Positions 1 to 5,958 of a DNA stretch of 9,524 nucleotides are shown piece after piece. Within the stretch, counting starts at the first letter, position 1. The number at the start of each line of letters is the position of its first letter. The notes below the pieces were generated by a model that saw nothing but the letters and a program-made list of their open reading frames with translations, did not search any database and had not been told where the DNA came from. The DNA comes from Candidatus Falkowiibacteriota bacterium (GTDB lineage Bacteria; Patescibacteriota; Patescibacteriia; Patescibacteriales; UBA12075): positions 1 to 9,524 of the forward strand of contig JAUVLY010000026.1 in assembly GCA_030600505.1 (NCBI GenBank). Reading direction: 5' to 3'. Made by a program: the position numbers and the translations under genes.

Positions 1-12
1 GTAGCAATTATC

Positions 13-780
13 TCACTTTTTCTCAAACGTTTTTAAATCGCCTGCCTTATTGATGGGCAGATTCCGGTCCCGATGCCACGCCGATGGATTTTTGATTATA
101 TAATCCCTGATCCGGTTTAATTCGCCCTGATTTCTGATGACCCGATCATGAAATCGTGGTTGCCACGCGAAATTTGGATAAATACGCCTAATATTATAGG
201 TTGATAAACCTTTAAAATATCGTATAATTTTACCCAATGAATTTTTTTTCATTTCCATTGGATTATTTTTTATCCCGGAACGGAAAATATCCTGATTATT
301 TTTTTTATTTTTCGTATCCGTGGGTATTTGATTTATCAAATTCACGGGGATTCGATCATTCGCCGATATTTGGTTTGTTCGCGCCGGCGTTTGATTTATC
401 CGCGTGGGAATTTGATTTATCAAATTCACGGGCGTTTGATTTTGTGTATCCGTAGGAATTTGATTTATCAAATTCACGGGCGTATCCGTAGGCATTTGAT
501 AAATCAAATGCCTACGGATATTAATAATCCCATGAATATGGTTAGGCATAATAATATATTCATCCAATTTAATTTCTAAAAAACGATTTGGCAATTCTTG
601 CCAATATTTATTCACGATTTTTCCGATATCAGATAAATCAACAAAAGAATCATTAGCGCAGGCAATAACATTGCCTAAATTATCTTCTTTGCCTTGCGTG
701 CAAAATGTTACAAAATACCAACCATTATCTAAATAATTGTGATTTGGTAAACGATATTGTTTTTCTGTTTTGTGTCTCAT
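13..780 (-). CDS. REP-associated/IS200-like Y1 (HUH) transposase with repeat insert
   Basis: This is a 255-residue single-strand DNA transposase of the Y1 family. Seen: an N-terminal strand region (WYFVTFCTQG, residues 21-30), the HUH metal-binding motif MPNHIHGI (His81 and His83), a conserved block FAWQPRFHDRVIR (204-216), and the likely catalytic tyrosine in IRDYIIKNP (Tyr227). From family knowledge, such enzymes nick and rejoin one strand at short hairpins, and the REP-associated subgroup is thought to act on dispersed palindromes rather than on a complete IS. No flanking IS ends are visible, which fits that subgroup. The odd part is residues 89-158, between the HUH motif and the tyrosine helix: a low-complexity stretch of repeated PVNLINQIPTDT-like units encoded by palindromic DNA repeats. 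The frame stays open through it. ATG at 778-780 has no clear ribosome-binding site. It lies beyond the yqeY terminator, so it is probably a separate unit. Confidence 0.88.
   Translation of the reverse strand: MRHKTEKQYRLPNHNYLDNGWYFVTFCTQGKEDNLGNVIACANDSFVDLSDIGKIVNKYWQELPNRFLEIKLDEYIIMPNHIHGIINIRRHLIYQMPTDTPVNLINQIPTDTQNQTPVNLINQIPTRINQTPARTNQISANDRIPVNLINQIPTDTKNKKNNQDIFRSGIKNNPMEMKKNSLGKIIRYFKGLSTYNIRRIYPNFAWQPRFHDRVIRNQGELNRIRDYIIKNPSAWHRDRNLPINKAGDLKTFEKK
314..520. repeat. Degenerate repeat array inside the transposase gene
   Basis: At least four related copies of a 33-39 base unit centred on TTTGATTTATCAAA lie at about 314-350, 400-432, 446-480 and 482-520. Typical copies read (on plus) TATCCGTGGG or similar, the near-palindromic core, then TTCACGGG. 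They encode the PVNLINQIPTDT-like peptide repeats in the transposase. Intervening sequence at about 351-399 is more diverged. Because each unit is nearly self-complementary, the array could be a product of palindrome duplication or slippage. Confidence 0.8.
483..520. repeat. 18-bp perfect inverted repeat, 2-base loop
   Basis: Bases 483-500 are the exact reverse complement of 503-520, with AA at 501-502 between them. This is the last copy of the internal array; its core is inverted (GATAAATC) relative to the other copies (GATTTATC). It lies inside the transposase coding sequence and is left open in frame. Confidence 0.9.
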
Positions 781-801
781 TCTTGTTTGACAAAATTATC
801 C

Positions 802-833
802 AAAAAAAACCACCTTTGGAAAAGGTGATTTTT
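802..833 (-). terminator. Intrinsic terminator after yqeY (bidirectional form)
   Basis: A 7-bp stem (CACCTTT 811-817 with AAAGGTG 821-827) has a 3-base loop. It is flanked by eight A's on the left (802-809) and five T's on the right (829-833). Read on the minus strand it gives a hairpin followed by a U8 tract 38 bases past the yqeY stop, so it should end the minus-strand operon. The T tract on the other side means it could also stop plus-strand transcription. Confidence 0.8.
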
Positions 834-864
834 ATCTATCTTATTTATCTTTTTATTCTTATTT

Positions 865-1317
865 CTACTCGTTCAAAACCTTCTTCACCGCTTCACTAAC
901 AATTGTACCATCAGCCTGGCCCTTTAATTCTTTCATAGCCGCGCCCATTACCTTGCCAAAATCCGCTGGGCCGACTTCACCCAAACCGGAAACTATTTTC
1001 CCAACCACATCACTTATCGCTTCTTCACTCATCTGCTCCGGCATATATTTACCAAGTATCTCTAGTTCCGAGTTTTCTTTCTTAACTAAATCGTCACGAC
1101 CGCCTTCTTTGTAGGCGATGATTGAATCCTTGCGTTTTTTAACTTCGGTTTTTATAACCCCCAATACCTGTTCGTCATTCAATTCATCCTCTTGCTTTAA
1201 CTCAATTTTTTTATTCTTAAGGGCAGCCAAAAGCATACGCAAAGTAGACAATTTGACTGCATCCTTAGCCTTCATTGCCTTAATAATATCCTGGCTAATA
1301 TCTTTAATCAAAGACAT
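865..1317 (-). CDS. yqeY: YqeY / GatB-like domain protein
   Basis: This 150-residue protein matches the YqeY family over its whole length: LSTLRMLLAALKNKKIE near residues 23-39, KKRKDSIIAYKEGGRDDLVKKE near 60-81, ELEILGKYMPEQMSEEAI near 84-101, and FGKVMGAAMKELKGQADGTIVSEAVKKVL near the C-terminus. The fold resembles the tail domain of the GatB subunit of tRNA amidotransferase, which contacts tRNA; the cellular role of the stand-alone protein is not settled. The rpsU-yqeY order is a common bacterial pairing and is kept here, with a 57-base gap. ATG at 1315-1317 has no Shine-Dalgarno site upstream. A strong hairpin terminator follows the gene. Confidence 0.93.
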   Translation of the reverse strand: MSLIKDISQDIIKAMKAKDAVKLSTLRMLLAALKNKKIELKQEDELNDEQVLGVIKTEVKKRKDSIIAYKEGGRDDLVKKENSELEILGKYMPEQMSEEAISDVVGKIVSGLGEVGPADFGKVMGAAMKELKGQADGTIVSEAVKKVLNE

Positions 1318-1329
1318 AAAAATAATATT

Positions 1330-1363
1330 CGCATGACCCGCATTCGTAGTTGCGGGATGTGCG
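1330..1363 (-). other. Hairpin between rpsU and yqeY
   Basis: On the minus strand, CGCACATCCCGCA (1363-1351) can pair with TGCGGGTCATGCG (1342-1330): 6 bp at the top of the stem, a 3x3 internal loop, then 4 bp, around an 8-base loop. It is followed by AATATTATTTTT and then directly by the yqeY ATG. The U-rich tail makes it a possible weak terminator or attenuator that lowers yqeY relative to rpsU. It could also simply protect the rpsU mRNA end. Confidence 0.4.
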
Positions 1364-1374
1364 AAGCACGATGA

Positions 1375-1611
1375 CTACCAACGCCGGCGAGGCTCTTCTT
1401 TGAGCTTGCCGATCTTTCTTAAATATTCATTTTTTTCTTTGATCTTTCTACCCATTAAAGCGGATTCTTTTTGCTTACTCTTGTTCTTCTTGGGCTGTAG
1501 GAAGCGGCGGCCGCGAACTTCATTTAATTTGCGGCTTTTTATTAAAGTTTTATTAAAACGCCTTAAAAACGCTTCGAAACTTTCTCCCTTTTTACGTTTA
1601 AACTCTACCAC
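1375..1611 (-). CDS. rpsU: 30S ribosomal protein bS21
   Basis: This is a small, very basic protein with the bS21 pattern: ESFEAFLRRFNKTL (the conserved FxxxLRRF core), then RKLNEVRGRRF, then a Lys/Arg-rich helix ending REPRRRW-like (KEEPRRRW). bS21 binds the 30S platform near the 3' end of 16S rRNA and helps translation initiation. The frame is open to a GTG at 1618-1620 (81 residues), but I prefer the GTG at 1609-1611 (78 residues). It gives the family-like start M-VEFKRKKGES and places AGGTG six bases upstream. It sits in a minus-strand cluster after hisS (59-base gap) and before yqeY. The choice of start is inference; the identity is well supported. Confidence 0.9.
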   Translation of the reverse strand: MVEFKRKKGESFEAFLRRFNKTLIKSRKLNEVRGRRFLQPKKNKSKQKESALMGRKIKEKNEYLRKIGKLKEEPRRRW

Positions 1612-1617
1612 TTGTTG

Positions 1618-1622
1618 CACCT
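1618..1622 (-). promoter_or_regulatory. Shine-Dalgarno site that decides the rpsU start
   Basis: AGGTG on the minus strand lies six bases upstream of the GTG at 1609-1611, good spacing for pairing with the anti-SD end of 16S rRNA. A second AG-rich stretch (AGAAAGG) lies just upstream. This is the only well-placed Shine-Dalgarno-like site I can find at any start in the window. Confidence 0.5.
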
Positions 1623-1670
1623 GCCTTTCTAGAATTTATAATCTTAGTAATATAATAATAATTTTTTATA

Positions 1671-3080
1671 CTATTTATTGCTTATTTCTTTATTTTCCTC
1701 AAGCCGTTTAGCCAATTCTGAATTTACTTTTTTCGTGTCAATTACTTCCTGGGTACCGGAATCCATATCACGAATTATTATCGTGCCGTCAATTAATTCT
1801 TTTTGGCCCAAAATAAGGCTATGTTTAGCCCCAATACGGTTTGCCTCCTCCAGCTGGGCTTTGAGGCTGTCTTTGGTAAAAGCTTGCCGGACCTTGTAAC
1901 CGCCGCGGCGCATTTCCTCAAACATCACCATCATTTTCCGACGCGCCTGATCGCCCAATTGGGCTAAGAATATAATCGGCTCTTTGTCTTTGTGTAAAGG
2001 AATATTCTTTTCTTTTATTTTCTGCACTATCCGCTCTAGTCCCAGGCCAAAGCCGCAACCCGGAGTTGGGCGTCCGCCCATCTTTTCCACCAGGTCGTCA
2101 TAACGGCCGCCGCCGCCAAGAGAAATCTGCCGCTTTTGGCTTATCGAACCATTCTCATCGTTCCCAAGATCGTCTATGACCGGGGTGATCTCAAAAACCG
2201 TCCGGTTATAATAATCCAAGCCACGCACCAAAAACGGATTAAGATTATACGGCACTTCCAATTCATCTAAATATTCCAATACTTTTATAAAATGGTCCCT
2301 GGCATTATTCCCTAAAAAATCCACGATCTGCGGAGCATCTTCACGAATCGCTATACAATCCGGTTCTTTACAATCCAACAAACGCAGGGGATTTTTAAGA
2401 AAACGGCGCTTACAATCGTTGCAAAGTTTCGAGCGCTTGCCCCTTTCTTTGTAGAATTCCGTTAACTGCGTGATATACTCTCCACGGTCCTCTTTGTCTC
2501 CCAGACTGTTTATTTGTACCTGGACGTTTATTTGTAATTCAGAATAAAAATTATAGGCGATCAATATCAACTGGGTATCAGCCACCGGGCTAGGATCACC
2601 AAAAATCTCCAAATCAAACTGCGTATGCTGGCGATAACGGCCGGACTGCGGCTTTTCGTGCCGGAAAAGCGGACCAAGCCAATACATTTTTACCGGCTGC
2701 GGCATATTAAACATACCGTGTTCAATATAGGCTCGGGCCAGACTAGGGGTAGCCTCCGGTCTGAGGGCTATCTTATCCCCGCCTTTATCAACAAAATTAT
2801 ACATCTCTTTTGAGACAATATCCGTATCCTTGCCGGTTGAACGTTCATAAAGCTTAGAACGCTCCAGTACCGGGGTCTCAATTCGATTAAAGCCGTAGAC
2901 TTGCGCCAAATCATTAGCCTTGTTTATCAGTAAACGATAATAACGATATTCGTCAAACAACACATCCTTCATCCCCTTGAGCCGCGCGTGCTTACTGTCA
3001 CGGCGAGGTTTGAAATCGGCCATGTCCTTACTGTTATTTTTGTTTATTGCTTTTTTGTACATATTTTGTATTTTACTCAT
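1671..3080 (-). CDS. hisS: Histidyl-tRNA synthetase
   Basis: This class II aminoacyl-tRNA synthetase charges tRNA-His with histidine. Numbering from the upstream ATG (3093-3095): LKGMKDVLFDE at 39-49 (motif 1 region), ALRPEATPSLAR at 110-121, motif 2 GPLFRHEKPQSGRYRQHTQF at 141-160, a CxxC...C-x4-C block at 225-247 with NPLRLLDCK, the histidine-binding LVRGLDYYNRTVFE at 289-302, GGGGRYD at 327-333, and motif 3 GFGLGLERI at 348-356. The C-terminal anticodon-binding domain follows (about 375-465). The start is uncertain: ATGs at 3093, 3078, 3060 and 3021 are in frame and none has a good ribosome site. I take 3078-3080 (MSKIQNMYKK); 3021-3023 (MADFKPRR) would remove most of a basic, poorly conserved N-tail. 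It is followed by rpsU after about 59 bases, probably one transcript. Confidence 0.95.
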   Translation of the reverse strand: MSKIQNMYKKAINKNNSKDMADFKPRRDSKHARLKGMKDVLFDEYRYYRLLINKANDLAQVYGFNRIETPVLERSKLYERSTGKDTDIVSKEMYNFVDKGGDKIALRPEATPSLARAYIEHGMFNMPQPVKMYWLGPLFRHEKPQSGRYRQHTQFDLEIFGDPSPVADTQLILIAYNFYSELQINVQVQINSLGDKEDRGEYITQLTEFYKERGKRSKLCNDCKRRFLKNPLRLLDCKEPDCIAIREDAPQIVDFLGNNARDHFIKVLEYLDELEVPYNLNPFLVRGLDYYNRTVFEITPVIDDLGNDENGSISQKRQISLGGGGRYDDLVEKMGGRPTPGCGFGLGLERIVQKIKEKNIPLHKDKEPIIFLAQLGDQARRKMMVMFEEMRRGGYKVRQAFTKDSLKAQLEEANRIGAKHSLILGQKELIDGTIIIRDMDSGTQEVIDTKKVNSELAKRLEENKEISNK

Positions 3081-3145
3081 CAGGAGGAGTAACAATATTT
3101 CGAACTACTTAATTACTTATAATTTAATTTCACGTTTTAGACGAC

Positions 3146-3218
3146 AGTAAACAGTAAACAGGCGGCAATTTTTAATAAAAAAAATATTCGCATTTTTGTC
3201 GTCTGTTTACTATTTACT
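3146..3218. repeat. Long inverted repeat in the lepB-hisS gap
   Basis: Arms 3146-3166 and 3198-3218 pair over 21 positions with one mismatch and two G-U wobbles on the plus strand, around a 31-base AT-rich loop. The arms are built of a repeated heptamer (AGTAAAC / GTTTACT). The gap (3096-3229) lies inside a minus-strand gene series, so the hairpin may be transcribed, but no U-tract follows and I see no terminator signature. Confidence 0.75.
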
Positions 3219-3229
3219 GTTTACTACAA

Positions 3230-3793
3230 TTACAATTCATAAACCGGGGCCTCAAATAATTGTATCCGGTCAAAGGGCCAACCGCGTAGCAAAACCCGGC
3301 CGGTAACATAGCTCCGATTTACCGGGCCAAAGCTGCGTGAGTCTTTACTGGAATTACGATTATCACCCAAAACATAAAATTCATCATCGCCCAAAGTCAC
3401 TACTTCCTCACTTAAACCGTAGGTCTTTACTCCTGGAGACAAATAAGGCTCATCTAAACAAATCCAATCAGGACTGTCATCATTGGAAATATAAACATAG
3501 CCGTCCTTTATTTTAATTTCATCGCCGGGCAGGCCGATCAAGCGCTTAATAAAATATTCCTGCGGATTACGGGGGTAGCGAAAAACCACTATATCACCGC
3601 GCCTTGGCTCATTAAAACGATAAGATATTTCATCAATGATCAAATATTCATGATCGTAAAAATTCGGCTCCATTGAAGCGCCCTTGACATAAAACGGCTG
3701 GATCAAAAAATATCTTACCGGAATAATAATTACCAGCGATATTACGACTATTTTTACCAACTCGAAAACAAAGCTAAAAAAATTTTTAAGCAT
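3230..3793 (-). CDS. lepB: Signal peptidase I
   Basis: This 187-residue type I signal peptidase cleaves signal peptides from exported proteins on the outer face of the membrane. Seen: one N-terminal membrane segment (about residues 10-30, VKIVVISLVIIIPVRYFLI), then box B GASMEPNF with the nucleophile Ser40, box C RRGDIVVFRYP (64-74), box D with the general base Lys83 in YFIKRLIGLPGDEI, and box E GDNRNSSKDSRSFGPV (143-158). Length and single membrane anchor match the short Gram-positive-type enzymes. ATG at 3791-3793 has no Shine-Dalgarno site. It is the first minus-strand gene left of a divergent gap and precedes hisS by about 135-150 bases. All catalytic residues are present. Confidence 0.96.
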   Translation of the reverse strand: MLKNFFSFVFELVKIVVISLVIIIPVRYFLIQPFYVKGASMEPNFYDHEYLIIDEISYRFNEPRRGDIVVFRYPRNPQEYFIKRLIGLPGDEIKIKDGYVYISNDDSPDWICLDEPYLSPGVKTYGLSEEVVTLGDDEFYVLGDNRNSSKDSRSFGPVNRSYVTGRVLLRGWPFDRIQLFEAPVYEL

Positions 3794-3930
3794 TGGGATC
3801 TATAAACAAAACATAAACAAGTACAAATTAAACAAGAATAACTAGAACGTTATTCGCCTTATTTGCTATCTTAATTACGTATTTTTTATTATTTAATCTT
3901 CTTCACTATAACACAAGCTTTTGAATAAAT

Positions 3931-4008
3931 CAATACCCTCACCCTCACCCTCTGCTTAAATTTCTCCCTCTCCCGCTTGGGAGAGGGGGCTAGGGGGGGG
4001 AGGGATTG
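3931..4008. repeat. GC-rich MITE-like hairpin element
   Basis: This 78-base element has inverted ends (CAATACCCTC at 3931-3940; GAGGGATTG at about 4000-4008). It has a CCCTCACCCTCACCCTCT tract on the left and a central stem CCCTCTCCC (3966-3974) pairing with GGGAGAGGG (3979-3987) around GCTT. It then runs into a G-rich tract. It stands out sharply from the AT-rich gap around it. A closely related hairpin lies inside der at 6499-6540. Confidence 0.75.
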
Positions 4009-4048
4009 CCAAAATACATATTTCCCGATATAATCAAGTTAATTATCT

Positions 4049-4188
4049 GCACTCAAATCTACAAATATAGCTACAAATCTACAAATAAAATCGATTTATT
4101 AATTTATTTGTAGATTTGAATTAAATTCGTAGACTTGAGTGCTTTCTATATTTATTCGTAGATTTGAATACATTTGTAGATTTGAGTG
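4049..4188. repeat. AT-rich inverted plus direct repeat cluster
   Basis: Arms 4049-4089 and 4103-4142 are imperfect reverse complements (first 16 bases exact, outer 18 bases with two differences) made of the word CTACAAAT / ATTTGTAG. A third copy at about 4150-4188 directly repeats the right arm (TTTATTCGTAGATTTGAATA and onwards). The cluster ends about 60 bases before the LCP start. No function is visible. Confidence 0.75.
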
Positions 4189-4250
4189 TGAGTGTAGTTT
4201 ACAGCTGGATTTATTGATTTGTGGGATTATTAATTAATAATAGTACATCC

Positions 4251-5792
4251 ATGAGTGATAGTTATCATAAAGAACAAATAGTGCCGGTCCGAAAAATAAA
4301 AAAAAGGGAAACCAATATAGACTTGGCCGGAAAACATAAACCCAGCCCCAAGCGTTTACCAAAAAAACCGATCAAATTTGTCGGAATATTTATGGTGTTT
4401 ATTTTTACGGTATTAGTAGTTTTTTCCAATCAGGTATCAACCTCCGAGCAGGGCTCTAGCTCTTGGTTTGCCAATCTGCCAATCGTCAAACAATTAAAGC
4501 ACTTAGCCGAAAGCGCCGACCGGGCGCTAAAAGGTGAAAATACCGACCGGATTAATATTCTATTGCTTGGGCAAGGTGGCATTAAACATGAAGGTGGTTA
4601 TTTAACCGACACGATCATGCTCGTGAGTCTGGAGCCGTCCAGCCAAAAAGTGGCCTTTGTTTCCCTTCCCCGCGACCTGACCGTACCGGTAGAAGACATG
4701 GGCTACCAAAAAATTAACAGCATAAATGCTTATGCCGAAATGGAGTCAAGCGGCAGCGGCGGTCTGGCTATTAGCCAAGCGGTTAGCGATGTTCTAAGTA
4801 TGCCAATCGACTACTACGTACGCGTTGATTTTACCGGCTTTATTAATATTGTTGATGAAATGGGAGGGCTTGACGTTAATGTTGAGCGTACCCTTAACGA
4901 CTACCGTTATCCGGTAATGGGCAGGGAAAAAGACGAAGACTATGAAGCCCGATTCGAGCACCTGCACATTAAAGCCGGCCTCCAACACATGGACGGCAGC
5001 TTGGCTCTTAAATACGCCCGTTCCCGGCATGCACTTGGGAGTGAAGGATCCGACTTTGCCCGCGCCCGGCGCCAACAAATAATTATAGCAGCGGCCAAGG
5101 ACAAACTTCTCTCCCGTTCCACATTGCTCAGCCCAAGCAAAATAATCAATATAATCGGTGAATTAAACGAGCATATTTCCACTAATCTTAAAACCTGGGA
5201 AATGATAAAAATGTGGGATAATTGGAGCAACGTCAACAAAGGGGATATTGTGATGCGGGTACTTGACAATAGCCCGAATGGCTTATTAATAGACACTATC
5301 ACCGAAGAAGGGGCCTATGTCCTGGTTCCCCGGAGCGGTGATTTCGCGGAAATCCAATATTTTATCAATAACATTTTTTCTGACGCCCCGATTGAGCAAA
5401 AAAATATTGTAGTTGGTGAACGCTCAACTATTGAGGTGCGCAACGGCACCTGGATAAATGGCCTGGCTTTGCAAATGGCATTGGATCTGGAAAAAATCGG
5501 CTTTACGGTTATCCGTGTCGGCAACTCCAGCCGGCAAAATTTCCAGAAGTCAATAATATACGACCTTAGCTATGGCGAGAAGTCAGAATCACTCAAAATA
5601 TTAAAAAATTATACCAACGCCAATGTCTCTTTTAGCCTGCCGGACTGGCTGGTAGATGAGATCTCTCAAGAATTAAAAACCGAAACCAACCCGATTCAGC
5701 CGGACTTTATCCTTATCCTCGGGCAAGAAGCTGATCCCACTAAATCAGGTACGGAAAATCCGGAAAATTTGATTGATACAAATAATAACTAA
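4251..5792 (+). CDS. LytR-CpsA-Psr (LCP) family wall-polymer transferase with LytR_C domain
   Basis: LCP proteins are membrane-anchored phosphotransferases that attach teichoic-acid-like or other glycopolymers to peptidoglycan outside the cell. Numbering from the ATG at 4251 (513 residues): a basic cytoplasmic N-tail (1-40), one membrane segment (about 42-60, FVGIFMVFIFTVLVVF), then the LCP domain from INILLLGQGG (101-110) through YLTDTIMLVSL, FVSLPRD (Arg141, Asp142), KINSINAYAE, VDFTGFINIVDEMGGLDVNV, HIKAGLQHMDGSLALKYARSRH (240-260) and DFARARRQQ (268-276). The TDT aspartate and the arginines in LPRD, YARSRH and ARARR are the expected polyprenyl-phosphate-binding residues. A LytR_C domain follows (about 393-460, IEVRNGTW to NANVS), then a conserved-looking PDFILILGQEA and a polar tail. 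A GTG at 4221 is in frame but the ATG is more natural. No Shine-Dalgarno site is seen. The specific polymer cannot be told from sequence. Confidence 0.92.
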   Translation: MSDSYHKEQIVPVRKIKKRETNIDLAGKHKPSPKRLPKKPIKFVGIFMVFIFTVLVVFSNQVSTSEQGSSSWFANLPIVKQLKHLAESADRALKGENTDRINILLLGQGGIKHEGGYLTDTIMLVSLEPSSQKVAFVSLPRDLTVPVEDMGYQKINSINAYAEMESSGSGGLAISQAVSDVLSMPIDYYVRVDFTGFINIVDEMGGLDVNVERTLNDYRYPVMGREKDEDYEARFEHLHIKAGLQHMDGSLALKYARSRHALGSEGSDFARARRQQIIIAAAKDKLLSRSTLLSPSKIINIIGELNEHISTNLKTWEMIKMWDNWSNVNKGDIVMRVLDNSPNGLLIDTITEEGAYVLVPRSGDFAEIQYFINNIFSDAPIEQKNIVVGERSTIEVRNGTWINGLALQMALDLEKIGFTVIRVGNSSRQNFQKSIIYDLSYGEKSESLKILKNYTNANVSFSLPDWLVDEISQELKTETNPIQPDFILILGQEADPTKSGTENPENLIDTNNN

Positions 5793-5829
5793 AACTCATA
5801 ATATACAAAATCTTTATCTAAAAAATAAC

Positions 5830-5938
5830 AAATTCCAAATAACAAATAAGCACCAAATTCAAAGCTCCAATGATTAAAACTGTTTTGAATTTGTAATTTG
5901 AATATTGGAATTTATTTGCTATTTGTAATTTGGGATTT
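5830..5938. repeat. Compound AT-rich inverted repeat before der
   Basis: Outer arms 5830-5848 and 5920-5938 pair with a few mismatches. An inner exact 10-bp stem (5854-5863 with 5884-5893, CAAATTCAAA) sits inside. The words AAATTCCAAAT and AACAAAT recur on both sides. It fills most of the LCP-der gap (5793-5958). No T-tract follows, so it is not a clear terminator. Confidence 0.7.
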
Positions 5939-5958
5939 TATATAAGAGATTACTTTTT

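Larger units (their letters stand above)
3794..4250. other. Divergent intergenic region, repeat-filled
   Basis: No gene is visible in these 457 bases between lepB (minus) and the LCP gene (plus). It holds a GC-rich hairpin element (3931-4008) and an AT-rich inverted/direct repeat cluster (4049-4188). Promoters for both flanking genes should lie here. The best lepB candidate on minus is TTGTAC (3826-3821), a 16-base spacer, then TATAGA (3804-3799), which would give almost no leader. For the LCP gene I see only a weak TTGATT at 4214-4219. Neither promoter is convincing. Confidence 0.5.

Noticed and set aside
314..520. A CRISPR array
   Set aside because: The units are degenerate, lie inside a coding frame, have no constant-length unique spacers, and no cas gene is present.
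237..579. Plus-strand small frames opposite the transposase repeat region
   Set aside because: Their repeated peptides come from the palindromic DNA, which reads open on both strands; the minus strand carries the HUH and Tyr motifs.
787..792. TTGACA on the plus strand as a promoter -35
   Set aside because: No -10-like hexamer lies at 16-18 bases, the next sequence is the yqeY terminator hairpin, and there is no plus-strand gene downstream.
3082..3090. AGGAGGAGT on the plus strand, a perfect-looking Shine-Dalgarno site
   Set aside because: No plus-strand reading frame follows it; on the minus strand, where hisS starts, it reads ACTCCTCCT and cannot serve as a ribosome site.
4794..5524. Minus-strand frames inside the LCP gene
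   Set aside because: They overlap conserved LCP and LytR_C coding sequence, have no recognisable domains and no start signals.
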